A stretch of DNA of 64,000 nucleotides from Cucumis sativus (taxonomy: Eukaryota; Streptophyta; Magnoliopsida; Cucurbitales; Cucurbitaceae): NCBI RefSeq assembly GCF_000004075.3, contig NC_026656.2, positions 18,734,607 through 18,798,606 on the forward strand. The letters are read 5' to 3'. A model generated the notes under the pieces. The model had not been told where the DNA came from. It was given only the letters and a program-made list of their open reading frames with translations, and did no database searches. Shown piece by piece: positions 17,501 through 30,710 of this stretch. Each line of letters starts with the position of its first letter. The first letter of the stretch is position 1. A program made the translations under genes and the position numbers.

Positions 17501-17948
17501 CATAGCATCTAATTCTGGTCCTTTTCCCACCAAAAAACACATCTGATTTTTTAAAAAATTTAAAATATGTTGAAAATATTTTATTTGAGAATTTAATTTT
17601 TATTTTAACTATAAAGATATAGATAAAATTAAATATGAGTTTTTAAAATTGAAATAAGTTTGTTATTTAATGAGATAAACAACACATCGCAATCAAAAGC
17701 AAAGATTAATATAGTAATTGAAGTTAAAAATACGCAAATCTAATCTAATATTTTTTTCCCTTCAAATCTTGTTTTTTTTTTTTTTCTTCTAATAAATATA
17801 TATATAAAAAAATAGAGTGAGGAAAAAGAAAATTGTCGTGATCGTGACAACGCGATCTTAGTCTGGAAGCTCGGGAGGAGCTTTAGCAAAGCAAAGAAAA
17901 GCTTTATCGATTCGATTTTGGCGTTCCTGGAGGAAGAAAGGGAGGGAA
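14507..17948. other. Intergenic spacer with a LINE remnant
   Basis: This 3.4-kb gap has no intact gene. The part at about 14,800-15,140 is a decayed LINE tail (separate entry). From 15,140 to 16,000 the sequence is of mixed composition with no frame I recognise. From 16,200 to 17,800 it is strongly AT-rich. The last ~130 bases, from the poly-T near 17,770 on, are the likely LPEAT1 promoter and leader. Confidence 0.6.
14800..15140 (-). mobile_element. Decayed LINE fragment (3' end of the reverse-transcriptase ORF)
   Basis: On the minus strand, in shifting frames, one reads pieces such as TLDSLVKKM, LLGLFCCIILCRK, LHHILC, then ILWLAGVCSILWGKW and RGLERDLSEVW. They follow the order seen at the C-terminal end of plant LINE polyproteins: the zinc-binding region after the reverse transcriptase, then a LAGVCAILW...RGLERDPSEVW type tail. 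Several frame changes and stops show it is old and inactive. No 5' part of the element and no poly-A tail or target duplication could be found. The assignment is from memory of plant LINE proteins. Confidence 0.6.
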
Positions 17949-20900
17949 ATGGCGTCTGAGCTCCAGCAATTGAGGTTTAACCCGCCCCAATCTAACGCAT
18001 CCGACGAATCCTCTGCCAAAGACGATCACCCACTCTTGAACTCCGACTCTCCCGCCGTCGCCGACCAGGATTCCGACGATCTTCACCAGAATTATGCTGC
18101 CTTTGTCCGAAGAGACGTTTACGGCACCATGGGCCGAGGAGAGCTTCCGTGGATGGAGAAACTGCTGCTCGCATTGGCCCTGCTTACAATCGTTCCTATA
18201 CGGGTGGTTATTGGGATGAGTTTGCTGGTTCTCTATTATACAATTTGCAGAGTTTGTACGTTATTTCACGATCCGAATAGGGAGACAGATGAGCAGGAGG
18301 ATTACGCGCATATGGTTGGATGGAGGAGGTCTGTGATTGTTTGGACCGGAAGATTTCTGTCTAGAGCCGTGTTATTCGTGTTAGGGTTTTATTGGATTTC
18401 GGAAGTTTATCGAATCCCGCCTAATGGGGACAAGTCAACTGACGAGGTGCGCTTTAATTTCTGCTATCTGTTACAAGTTCGGACTCGGCCGTTGTTCTGT
18501 TCTGCTTTCTTGTATATTTTAGTTCATAGGTATCTTAATCTCTTCGTCTTTGAGTTTGTTCTTGTGTTCATTAATATTTTCTATTCTCTTGTTTGATGTC
18601 TAGAACGAAGGGCAAGAGAAGTCTCAAGAGTCTGAAAGACCTGGGGCTATTATCAGCAACCATGTATCATATTTGGATATTTTGTATCATATGTCTTCTT
18701 CCTTCCCAAGCTTTGTTGCTAAGGTTTGTTCAAACACAAGTTGTCATAATTATACGGACAATGTGTGATAGATTTTGGTCTGGGCCAATATGAATTTACG
18801 TTATAGTTCATCTTTAGGTTTGACTTTTCTGATCCTCGATTTTTCATCTTCTTGTTTTGGCTGAAGAGATCAGTGGCTAAACTTCCTCTAGTTGGTATTA
18901 TCAGGTTGGTTCATTTTGAATGGATTTAATATTATGATTATCTTTTCCATAAGCCAAACTTTTATTTAAGGTTTATTTTAAATTCTTGCGGGAAAACTAA
19001 TTTTTATCCCTGAACCTGTTTCATGTCCTATATTTCTTAAGGTTTAGCTGTTGTTTTTCTTTTGTCCCAGCAAGTGCCTTGGCTGTGTCTATGTTCAAAG
19101 GGAGTCAAAGACATCTGAATCTAAGGGTGTTTCAGGTACTTCATGCTTCCATCTCTCAATCATCCTAAAAATTTATGCTCATATGATTGGCATTCTAGTC
19201 ATAGATTTGAGTGGGTGAAGCGTTTTAGGATAATGTAGGTATCCTTAACCATAATTGTTCACACAATCATACTGCAAACTTGCTATACTGTATGATTCTT
19301 GCATAATAGTTCATTCTAGGACATTATTCCCATGAAATGGCTCTTAAATAATGTTCATCTGTAGTTATGCATCTGGGCTCGTATTAATCACAGTGTTGCT
19401 TGTAGGTGTTGTGAGTGAAAGAATTCGAGAAGCTGTGAAGAATAGCTCTGCTCCCATGATGATGCTTTTTCCAGGTCTCTTAATGTGCTCTAAGTACATT
19501 GTCTATTATTGTTTTTCTTCTCGATTACTGCGTCCCCCTTTAACTTAAGAGAATCACAGTGCTTAAATTTATTTCACATAGTTGAGGACGCTGACTTTCT
19601 TGTTATTTAAGCCACGTATAAACTAATAACTATAAAAAAAATGATAAAAATTTAACAATTAATTTATATGTAGAAATAGTTTTTTTTTTCTTTTTTAATA
19701 TTAAGCCCAGTAAAGTACTCTTTCTTTATTATTATTTTTTGAACAATATGAGGCAATTTAATTGGCTTAATTACACAGAACAACCAGGGGAGAGCCCTCC
19801 TTAGGTAAGGTCCAAAAATTCTTCCTAAGTGTGAAGAATATAAATAGAGAAGCTACCGAAGGAATCCTCGGTAAACTCTACCATTTCTACAGTCACATGG
19901 ATCACAAAGAAACTTTGATGAAATTGAGTCACAAAATCTTGGTTTCCTTTTTCAATGGACACCATTCCATAATAAAGGTGGTTGATGTCATTCTACAGCA
20001 GAGTAGACCATTCCAAAGATAACTTTCCAGAAGTTTCAAGCTTTGAGAAAAGTGAAAAAGAGGTGGTGAGAGATTTCACATCTTTGATTAGTGGAGAGTT
20101 GGACATCTTTCTTTGAATATTTTCTTGATTGTTTGTGCTACTCAGAGAGAGCTCTCAAACAAACTCCATCAGCTTTTGGGCAAACACCTTTTCAAATAGC
20201 TTTGGAGTTATTTGGGCTGAGTATGCTGGGATCCTTATCAAACTGTGATAGACAAGATCATGCTCCAAAAAGCTTTGAAGAGGTTGTCATTTAGAGGAAA
20301 GCCATGATGGGAATTGGGCCACTCCATGCAAGTACCAGTGCAACTAGACATGCGGGCAAGGGTTTCTTTGGAAGAATTTGACAAATTGTGCCAGCGAGCT
20401 TTGTTTTAGAGAGGATTTTGTATAGACCACTAGCCTCCTAAAATGTGTCATCAGCCAATTGGAAATGAGTCTTCACAGCAGTATACTATATTGAAGCAAC
20501 AACAAAAGGAGGGCAGATATGGTATACCTCTTGAAGGAAGAATGTTGGCTCTTGGTTTTCCTTTGATGGTGATAGATAATTTGCCCAAGGGATGCACCCA
20601 CGAATTTATTTCCTAGAACCTTTTGACCTCCAAAATTGAGAAGTTCAATAAACTCTGTGAAGGTTGAGTTCGAAAACAAGGACCTTATTTATTCTTAACG
20701 TGACCATGTGTAGCCCGATAGCCACTAAACAAGAATCATTGGTTTCTCTTTCTTTCATAGAAGAATTTGGTAAGAAAAAATGAAGGGGAAAACTTTTTTG
20801 AGCTTTTCAGCCAAAGGTTTGGCTATGATTGTTGTGCTTGTCAGAAGAGGATAAGAATGCTGGAATAAGAAACCTCCCTTAACAATATTAGAGTTGGGGA

Positions 20901-22400
20901 CTAATTTTTAGATTTATTGATAGTATAGGGAATGGACAATGGAACATAAAGTTTTGGTACCACTTTGGTACTTTAACCTAAAAATTTTCGAGTTTTATTT
21001 AGCAACAAAAAAGTTATGATCATTGGTAAATTTATTGGTGAGAATGACTAATGAGATAATCTGAGGAGTAATTAGGAATTTGTGCTTATGTTTGTTTATT
21101 GTCCAAGTTTTTTAATGTGTTATTATTTTCTTTTACAGAGGGAACAACTACCAATGGGGAGTATCTCCTGCCATTCAAAACGGGTGCCTTTTTGTCGAAA
21201 GCTCCCGTTCTTCCGTATATTTTAAGATATCCGTATCAGAGATTTAGTTTGGCCTGGGAATCAATAACAGGGGTAAGACTTTCTGCTTTATTGTAAGCCC
21301 TTCTAAGATTTCTTCTTCAAATTTTGTTAAGGAGAATTTGCAAAATAGAAGTTGACATTATCCAATGGGGCGGTGCAGTACTATTTTCTTAAATGCTGTA
21401 ATTCAGTTCGAGTATGTGTTAAATATTCTGATTATGAAGTTTCTCATATGGCCTTCATTCTGACGATTGTTTCTTATGAGCCAAGGCCTACTACCAGCCT
21501 TTGATGTAATGGTGTAAGAAGTTAATGAGTTTAAACTGTCGTGGATACATAAACTTCAAGAGGTGAACAAGGACGAAATTTACTTCAATGAATTTTTTAG
21601 TAGTGAATTATTGCACGTTCAATTGGTAATTGGGAACTTCCTTCCTTCTTTTTTTGGGATAACCACGTGTGTTAAGTCTAGCTTACTACTTAACTAATCC
21701 CACAAGATAACTACTCAATATGATTACTTTCGTTATTAGACTTTCTAATATTGAACTATATAATTTGAAATTGAAACCATAGCCTTGTGTTAGTTGGTTA
21801 CTTCTACCTCAAATTGCTGAACCAACTCATTTGTGGCTACCACCTTTGATATTGTAAAGGTTTCAGGATCCTAGCATAAGATATATTTGAATTCTTATTG
21901 GCAGGGCCGTCATTTTCTACTTCTTCTCTGTCAATTTGTAAATCACATGGAGGTAATAAGATTGCCTGTCTACGTCCCATCACCAGAAGAAAAGGATGAT
22001 CCGAAGCTTTATGCTAACAATATCAGAAGGTTGATGGCAAAAGAGGTATTTCTTCTCCTTCGTTGCACTATATTATATTCATTTAGGAGAGTGAGCAGAA
22101 ATCTCAAACATGCCTCTCAAAAGGCAACAAGGACCATGACAAAAACATTGAGACCTTTCTGGTTGATTATTCTTTCAAGATATTTTCCTATACAATCACA
22201 ATTTTCATAGCTGCGAACTAAACTGAATCCCTTTTACTCTCTATTTGAGTGTGTTATTCTAGATAAGTTATGGCTATTGTTTTTATCTGCAGGGAAATAT
22301 GATGCTTTCGGATATTGGGCTCCCAGAGAAGCGTGTTTATCTTGCTGCTCTGAATGGTAATAATAACATCCGTAGTGTTTTGCATCAGAAAGACGACTGA
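17949..22400 (+). CDS. LPEAT1: Lysophospholipid acyltransferase LPEAT1
   Basis: Eight exons join in frame: 17949-18446, 18604-18723, 18867-18904, 19071-19135, 19406-19474, 21139-21272, 21905-22045 and 22293-22400, giving 390 residues. A hydrophobic pair near residues 72-105 (LLLALALLTIVPIRVVIGMS...) and another near 145-155 place it in the membrane. The acyltransferase core has the HX4D motif in NHVSYLD (His186, Asp191), KLPLVG, CLGCVYVQRES, the LFPEGTTTNG block (Glu264, formed across the exon 5/6 junction) and VLPYILRYPYQRFS. It ends in LHQKDD. The family acylates lysophosphatidylethanolamine and related lysolipids with acyl-CoA in the endoplasmic reticulum. There are no EF-hands, unlike LPEAT2. 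Intron 5 is 1.66 kb, several times its neighbours, and holds foreign-looking sequence. Confidence 0.95.
19720..20960. other. Foreign-looking insert inside LPEAT1 intron 5
   Basis: Sequence here is richer in G/C than the other LPEAT1 introns and reads as broken coding-like patches on the plus strand (for example KLYHFYSHMDHKETLMKLSHK near 19,870-19,940, and GRMLALGFPLMVIDNLPKG near 20,540-20,600). It resembles a decayed element or processed fragment, but I cannot assign a family, and I see no clear terminal repeats. The boundaries are approximate. Confidence 0.4.
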
Positions 22401-24519
22401 ATTAACTAGTTCGAGTCTAGTTTTAGTTTATCCAGGTTTATGCACTGTTACGATGGGGGGAAGTTATGGTACCCACCCATCTAATACTACTAGATACTAC
22501 TAAGAGTGCGTTTCTTGGCCTGTACTTTATATAACAAACATAATATTTGAGTAGAGTTTTTACTTATTAGTGTGGTGGCGAGTTTCTGTTTATCAGAGCA
22601 TGATGTAACATGTTGATGCCTCGACTAAAAATTTTATATTGGTAATGAAATTGAAAGAGTTGAGAAAATTGCCTTGCCTTGAGAAAGGAAAAGCCTAAAC
22701 AGCCTATTAATTTAAATTCTGAGGTGTCTCTTTGGTGTTCCTGCAGGTATACCACGCCAATGCTAATTTGGGATGTCATCTTCTGTAAATTCTTGTAGAT
22801 GATAAATATATGGAAAACACCATCACCACCACCATGTGCAACAACCATTCATTTAACTAATATCGTCTCAAATAAACTTGTTTGTATGATTCTTTTCGAG
22901 AAACACTTCAATTTTGGTGATAGCTTGTGTGCATATACGTGTGAGTCTCATCAAATTTAGGGTTTCTAGTTTTGAAGCTGAGGTTTCAGTTCACTTGTGA
23001 ATCTCACCATAATTTGCTTGAGAGTCATTACATAATCCTGCAGGCTGGGCTTCTATCACAAGATGATGAGGGTGGTTTTATGTTCATGAAATGCTGCTGC
23101 CTGTGCGAAATATCGTCCTCGGGTTTTGACCCTTTACTTCATTAGAGATATCGTGTTTGATTCAGTTAAAGTTTACTATATAAACATTCTCTATCATGAA
23201 TTTTATGTTGTTATTTACCAAAAAGTAGTGATAGTAAAGGAAATCATAGGTTGAAAATCACCAAGTTTACCTTGTCAAGATCTCTCCCTTCCCCTTGTCT
23301 CATTCCAATTTCCTCTCCCAGTTTGTTTCGTTTTACATTAGAAATAATAGAAATTCAGACTATACTTGGAGATGGGGAAGATGCGTCTAAATCACTAAGC
23401 TAAACTATGCTCGAGTTGGTTAAATTGATTATCCATGAGATTCGATTTTATAACATAGCTCCAATGTTATTAAATGTCTTGTCTCTATAATTTGTCTTGC
23501 AACTGAAAAGGAGTAGACAGATGGACAAAGAGCAGAGTTGCCTTGGATTTTTCTCACCTTTGCCTTGGGATGCTTGTGACCTTCTGCTTTCTACCAAATT
23601 GGCAGAGCAAAATATACTGCGAACATGTGATTTCTTTTCCCTTTTTAACTTCGTGAGCAAAATAACCATTCATATATTCAAGCTTTAAAAGTTGTATCGG
23701 TTATATTTTCTTATAAATTTTATGTGTCACAACTTATGATTTGTATCAATTTAGATCCTTCTTTATACATGGTTCTATATTTTGTAAATATTTTAGTTTA
23801 GTTTTAGTTTACTACTTTTTAAAATATAAACTATCCAAAATATCCATGGTGTTCATTCAATATTAAAATTTGTTTAATAAAATATTCAAATTACACTCTA
23901 AAATTTAAATTAGAATTGTTATATAACAGACCAATCAAGTAGAATGATGACTATGATAAGTGAACTAAACAAATAATTGTAGAATATTAGTAGACAAATG
24001 AGAAAAAAAGGAAGAGGACAACTTAACAAACAAAATAACACCAAACATATGGAATCCTTATGCCATTCTATTATGTTTAGTTGTCCGTTCTCCTCTATCA
24101 TTTGTCTATCATACTACAATGTACCAAATTAGCCAACTAACCATTCATTATTTATCGACATCTTCGACAATAATATAGAATCACATTTGGACCCCCAAAT
24201 GATAAAAACCGAACCTTTCGAACTTGTAGGGGTATTTTTGCCATTTGTGCTTGGTTTTTATTACTATCATGGTTAATATTTTTGTTAGTTAGGGGGTGTT
24301 GAAATGGGAGGAGACCAGCATGGTAACGGACCATTGATTAATACGATCCAGAAATAGACATTACATTTACACTGGGAAGGCTAGTGGGTTTGTCATCTAA
24401 CAGAGAAATTGCTTGCATCTACTCATAGCAAGCAACTCCCAAACAAATTATGTGAAATAGAAAAAGGATAAACTCCCTTCTCTTTCCAAATAAAAGATAT
24501 CTAGAACAAACAAATTTTC
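22401..24519. other. Spacer between LPEAT1 and the DeSI-like gene (converging 3' ends)
   Basis: The two genes converge, so both ends should hold 3' UTRs. The middle has only short frames, including overlapping ones on both strands near 23,450-23,690 with no family resemblance. A short (CAC)n run lies near 22,825. Nothing else could be supported. Confidence 0.55.
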
Positions 24520-25603
24520 TCACCTATCATTTGATTTGAGGCATGAGGAAGGTTCAGTGTTGGGTTTTTTCAGCTCCCACCCTTTCGATGGTGACTGTAG
24601 ATATAATGAACTGGAAGACAGCTGCTTCTGCCGCGACGATATGGAAGACAAGCAACTGAATGCATTCCTCAGCTTCGTCTTCTCAGTCTCGAATGGCGTG
24701 GGATCGTGTCTTACAGCAGATATTCTAAGGGACTCAGGAAGTATGCAATTACAGACGGAACCTGTAATGTTGATCCCTTTCTGTTAATCTTTTAGTGAAT
24801 ATGAAAAACCACTCTTCTACATTTAATTTAATTTAAACCCAAATGTCACTATACCACAATGGATTGAAAAGCAAGCATAGGTAGCTGAAACTTTCTTTTT
24901 TGGGGGAGAATAAAATCAATAGATTTAGCATTCACACCATCAGATCTGAGAGGGAAAATCGCTTCTAAAAGGGAATGAGATAGAAAGGTACCTATTTTAG
25001 CCAGTCGATTTACCCATTTTGGAATTGATTTTCCAGTCAACTGATGACAGACGTCCCTGCAGAAATGATTGCAGTTCTTGACAATTAGGTGATATGTATC
25101 TCCATAGTAGCTTGAAGAGCACTGCTCCATGAACTCTCTTACTTCATGAGGGTCGAGGCAGGTTGTGCCAATTAATATTGACCTCCTAAACTTGAAGCCC
25201 GGGCATTGTCGAGGCTCGACTTCAAAAACGCCACTGGTTGGATAGTCATGAGCTCCAAATGCATATTCTACACCATGGACTGCAAAATGCATACATTTCA
25301 CTCTCAGAACGGAATGAGATCGCACTAACTTTCTAATTTCAGATCACAATTGGATTTTGTAGTGGCAAAAGAAAGGTTTGTGACATTACCTTCTACACCA
25401 GAGTGAAAGATACCAAGGCCTGCCCAATAGACATAACCATTCACAGGGGTTAAATCATACACGTTTAGATAAACTGGCGTTGTGCCTGGACCATAGTTAA
25501 CCGACTTAGATTTGGAAAATAGACAAAAAGAGGGAGATGGTGATTTTCCTTTCAACCGAGGGGCAATTGATTTCCATTTCTTGGATCCAAGCTTCAGTTT
25601 CAT
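24520..25603 (-). CDS. DeSI-like PPPDE-domain deSUMOylating/deubiquitinating peptidase
   Basis: Three coding exons on the minus strand, 25603-25390, 25279-24992 and 24761-24520, give 247 residues. The PPPDE domain starts at PVYLNVYDLTPVNGYVYWAG (residues 43-62). The catalytic pair of the fold is visible: His67 in GIFHSGVEV and Cys141 in VKNCNHFCRDV. Around it lie YAFGAHDYPTSGVFEVEP, FRRSILIGTT and GDTYHLI. The tail GSVCNCILPES...SSISSRQKQLSSSSLYLQSP is Ser-rich and matches my memory of Arabidopsis At1g47740. Animal DeSI proteins remove SUMO or ubiquitin; plant members are little studied, so the substrate is unknown. The basic N-terminus (KLGSKKWKSIAPRLKGK) precedes the domain. A leader intron of about 1.6 kb is predicted upstream. 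Confidence 0.92.
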
Positions 25604-27600
25604 TTTTTTTTACAAAGAAAAAAATCACACTTCGGTTGATGCCCCTCTCCAATCTGTTACAGGGACAAGCAGAATAAATCACCAATATGGGGAAAGTACA
25701 AAGACAAGACAGATTCATGCTATTATCATCAGAATAAATAACTTTCTAATCAATTTTCCCAATCAAAGTTTTACCCCTCATCAGGTGATGATAAAGAACT
25801 CTCCAATCCAAATTATCCTATACCATACAAGAATCTTAAGCCTGAATTGTGCTAACTTATAAGATATAGCCCAGACCAACAGATACATGTGGTTCAGAAA
25901 TGACCATATGGGTTCAAACCTAAGCTTTGGGAGAGTAAAAGCTATGCAAAATTCAACTTTATATGATTATTCTCGGCCTTACCCAATATGCCATGGCATG
26001 AATGTGAACCCAAAAACTTATAAGTTTATTTAGCCTGCAGAATATGAGGTCTATTTGAGTAGTCAATAGATAAAAGAAGTGCAGTAAAGGGTCACAAACT
26101 TAAACAAGCTAGCAGGAGAGGAGGTGATTGGAATTGTCTGATATACAAATCAAAAGAAAAGTTGAGAATCCATTTCTGCAGCAAATTTGTAGCGAAAACA
26201 CTAATGATTGGAAGGTGAGTTTAAAAACATTCTCTTTATTCCTTATAATAACATTTAAACGATGATGTTAGCCTGATTTTGAAAAGAGACAAAAGCTGTT
26301 TTTCAGATAATCGCAGACTTGTACTTAATAATTACACTAAGTAATCTTATCGCTACTCCCAATTTAAGAAAATAATTATGATATAAATAGAAATTAAAGA
26401 AAAAGAAAAAGAGTAAAGCCAGGTAGCCCCTCCGTCATCATGACATCCTCATTCATGTAGTATTTTTAATCCTTTACCATATTAAGAAGATATCCTAGTT
26501 CTCTTCTCCCATTAAATTAGAGAAGGCTAATAACTTGAACAATCAAGGGTTTTCATTTCAGTATCCAAAATCTAAATAGATCTGAACAGAAGCAACTTTC
26601 GAGCCTGGAACTTTTAATTCAAGAATTATATATTGGAAATAGAAAATAAAGTTGCACTACATTTATTAAGAGCCAGCTAAGTTCTCCAACAGAACATTAA
26701 GCATCAAACCTTTTATTAAAAGCACTCCTAAAAGCTAGGATTCTCTTTCTTTCTTTTTTTAAGCTATCAATGAAACACATTGTGTCTCAAGATTTTCAAA
26801 ATCAAACTGATAATAGAATTGTTTACTTTCAAATCAACTCGTGTACAAGTTACTTTCAATAATGGAATTGGACAGTAACGGTTATTGATTGAAGGAGGAA
26901 AAGAAAAATTGGTAAAATTAAATTCAGATCTGAATGACAATTAAATTAACTAACGAAGACAAGGGCACTCCAAAGTGGCCAGCATTAACAGTCAAGTCTA
27001 TTATCAAAGATCAACAAAACAGGAAACCATGCTTTCTGCTAAGGCGTTACAGACCCCAAACATTACAAATCAAGACAAAAACAACAAGGGGAGGAAAATT
27101 CACAGATTCAGAAACAAAAACACAAAACAAACAATCAAACGCTCTCGATGCCAGCTTATGAAGGAAACCCCACAAGTTCATAATCATTAAAAACCCAACA
27201 ATTCAACAACCACACAAAAAAATAAATCGAACCCATGTCACAAAACGAACTCACAGATTCAAGAAGATCCAAAATGGGGCATCGAAATGAGGCAGCAGGA
27301 TGAAGGAGGGAGCACAAAAAAGCAAACCCAGATAAGTAAAAGACAGAGAGAGGAAGAAAAAGAAGAAGAATGAGAGGGACCAGAAACAAGGGTTACAATC
27401 CTCGTTTGGCCGCCTCTCGCTCTCTCTTTCTCTGTGTATCTCTCAAAGGTTTGTGCTAGATGAATAATAATGGAAGTGGGAAAGGCAACGAAAGTGGCAT
27501 AAACCAAAAGGAAAGAAGACCAGATTGATTAATGTGGGTGAGCCTAAGAGGCACAGCCACAGCCACAGCCTCAGCCAAGCCACAGTTTGAGAGAGAAAGA
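25604..27600 (-). promoter_or_regulatory. Predicted leader exons, 1.6-kb leader intron and promoter-proximal region of the DeSI-like gene
   Basis: On the minus strand an acceptor (GTAACAG|ATTGG, exon edge 25653) lies just ahead of the start codon. A donor (ATCT|GTGAGT, exon edge 27255) lies 1.6 kb upstream. From 27,255 to about 27,600 the sequence is a pyrimidine-rich leader (CTCTCT, TTCTTCTT, repeated GGCTGT) as in many plant 5' UTRs. The intron itself (25,654-27,254) shows no coding exon. The transcription start is not defined by a clear TATA box. This is inference from splice signals and composition. Confidence 0.5.
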
Positions 27601-30600
27601 TGATACAGTGAAAGTTGTCTCATTATTTTACCCTTTCCCATACCCTTCTCTTCCCACCACGTGCTTTGCTTTTCTCCAAATTCTCCATCTTTTTAGCCCA
27701 TCTTTCATTTCTTCTTCTTCTTCTTCTTCATTTCATTTCAATTATAATGCCCCATACTTCTCTAATGACCTTTCAATCTTTCTTTGTTAATGCACAACAC
27801 CATTTAAACTTTTATATTGTGATTTATAGAATTTGAGCTTTCTCTTCTATTTAACTAAACTAATTTTGACATACATTCGAGTTGGTATTTCTCAAATAAA
27901 TAAAGTTCGAGGTGAAAAATTCAAATATGTAGTTTTGTGAATATTAGTCAATAAAATAATTTTAAAATTAAGTATATAATAACATTTTTAAAAATATTTA
28001 TTAATTTTATCGTGGTAGATTTATATGGCTCGATCAATTTTGTCATATTTGTATTTTTTAAAAATTTATGTCATAGTGTGAATATAATTGTTATGTATAG
28101 TATTATAAGAATAATACAAACAAATTGAATACATTATTAAGTCAATCATCCTATTGTCTGGAAGTGGAAGACTTAACTTTATTCTCCACCAGATATTTTC
28201 TTTTTATATTTTGATTTACTAATAATATGATTAAGTTGAAAGTAAATTAAAATATAGAAACTGCTCTCCAAAAAGAAATATTAAAAAATAGATAGAAGAT
28301 ACAACTTTATTGTTTTCTTTCTAAAAAAAAATAATTGTTAGAATTGATTGCCTTTAGCTTGCAGCATTGATGTTGCCATGAGTACAATAATAAGTGAATT
28401 CTAGTCAATATGACTTAATAATGTGACAATCATCTTATGTGTCTCTACGTATGAATATATAATATTTAGACTTTAGTTTCTAACATGTCGGTTGATTTTT
28501 CAATCTCATCAAACCATATTTTAAGTATTGGTGATTTTATGTTTTACAATGCTTATATGCGAGTAAATCATTAGTTTTATTATTATATTGAGTTAGCTAT
28601 TATGTGCACACAAGAGTCAAGATAAACATGTGTTGAAAGGTCTATGCAGTAATGAGAAGGTGGTTAGATGTTTTGAGATGTCCGTATTTGAATCGACCAC
28701 CTAAGCAATTGGAATTGAACCTGTAAATCTCCAGGGGATGTTGATGATGATATGAGTCGTCATAGTGGTCTATACGTGGGAATGGTTTTATGTCCTGGCG
28801 AAAGAAATAAGTAGATGCCAATGTGATATTTAATGTTTTTAGCACATGATGAGATGTTGTGAAATTGATCTTGCAAAATGAATTTAAAGATGTTATTTGT
28901 ATTCTCAAAGGTTTTTCTAAAACGTTACTCATCGAATGTCAGACTTACGATTTAAGTTTTTTTCTCTCAAGTAAGAGTTGCATGGTGAAGATAAGCTGGT
29001 ATATATATTTGGACTAGGCAATAAGAGTTGTTGGAATTTAAGTTTAGACGTTTTAAGTTGTACATGAGTTTTCCTAGTTTGACACTTTTCTTTTAACGAA
29101 CATATATATAAGATCGATCATGATTAATAAAGTGCCTAATAAGTATTTAAAAACAAATAGAACATTAAATATTGTAATATCTAATTCAAAAGATTAGTTT
29201 TCATAAATATATTTTGCTTTAGAAGAAAAATCTTCAGGTAACAAAATACATTTTAGTACCAAATGCAATTCAAAATTTTATAAATAGAAACAAAAACCCG
29301 TACGTTGGCAAATGGGCCGGATCTTCTTCTTTATGGGCCCAGTTTTCTAATTTGAATAATGTTTTTTAGGAAATGTTTAGATAATTATTTTTAACTTCAA
29401 CTTAGCAACAAAATTCCAAAATTCTAAGCAATAATTTTTTTTTACCATCGATCCCTTCACTAATAGAATGTGTTCTCAGCTTCTCATTAATGCTTCATTT
29501 TCTTTTAAATTACCACTAGAAACACTACAACAATTGAAGACACAAAAGAAAAGAAAATCAATCATTATGCATCCTATCTAATGTTGATCTCATCCAGTTA
29601 AATTGCTACCACTACCACTTGTTTATTCTCCCACTTTGGGGAAATTTGTAGTGATTTATGAGTTCACAAGAATGAAATAATAATTCACAAATAGAAAGAG
29701 AGTTTGACACCTTCTACATATGCTAAGAGTTGAGAAATGTTTTGAGGAATATAGTGTTTAGAGAAATGCATGCTCTTACACAGTGGTTGATACAAACAAA
29801 ATTCTCCCTAAACTTTTAAACACTGTATCCTATTTTCATACAATCAAAATCGTTTCCACAATTCAATCAATGAAAATTGTTTAATTATGATTGAATTATG
29901 ATATAAACACGAGAAAGAAAAAGGGAATGTCTAGTGCTCTATGACTAAGAAAAGTAACATGAAAATGGAGATGAACTCTTGTTTTCTTAAAATGCATGAA
30001 TCGGACTCCGATTCATTAATCTCATACGAACGACGGTTTCTAAAAGAGAAAAAAGAATCAAAAGAATAATTCTCTTGAGGAATATATACATAAAAACCAT
30101 CTAATTATTTTTTTATTTTTCATTTCTAGTTAATAAACTTCAAAAAACAATTAAAACATTAAATTGAAATATCAATATGTATTTCATTTCTTAATACCTA
30201 AAATAATTTCCATGTTAAAATTTGATGTCTTTTTCAAAGAAAAGATAATAATAATAATAATAAAAAAAAAAGAATTCCTATGTAATATTGCAAATTTTAA
30301 GAAGATGAATATATCTGAGATAATTTTTTTAAGAATTCTTCAGAAAAAATAAAATAGAATAAAAGGAATGGAACGTAACTAATATATATACACACAGATT
30401 CAGCTCGATCAATAATTAACAATCATAGTGGAAAATGAATTTAATAAAAACTCCTGAAGTAGAACTGAAAGCATTAATTGAAAATAAACAAAGCAAAAAT
30501 TTGGAATTATAATAACATCATTAAAAAAAGAGAGGGAGAGAGAGAAAAATTGTACAAAAGAAAAGAAAAGAGAAAAAAAAAATTGTACAATCTATTCGCT

Positions 30601-30710
30601 GTTGCAAAATGTTGACCCACGTGGTAACCAAGAACCTGCATGCATCCGTTTCCTATACACATACCTTACCGGAATCCGATGCAGAACCTGGCTGAGCCCA
30701 TGGTCAAATT
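27601..30710. other. Intergenic spacer between the DeSI-like gene and the IDD gene
   Basis: There is a (CTT)n/(TTC)n tract at about 27,714-27,731 near the upstream end of the DeSI-like gene. It is AT-rich to 28,330. A less AT-rich, non-coding stretch at about 28,340-29,060 may be an old dispersed repeat. AT-rich sequence follows, with (AAT)n near 30,246-30,262. The last 150 bases are likely 3' UTR of the IDD gene. No gene is supported. Confidence 0.5.

Noticed and set aside
24536-24787. 83-codon plus-strand frame
   Set aside because: It is antisense to the last coding exon of the DeSI-like gene, whose minus-strand reading matches the known family tail.
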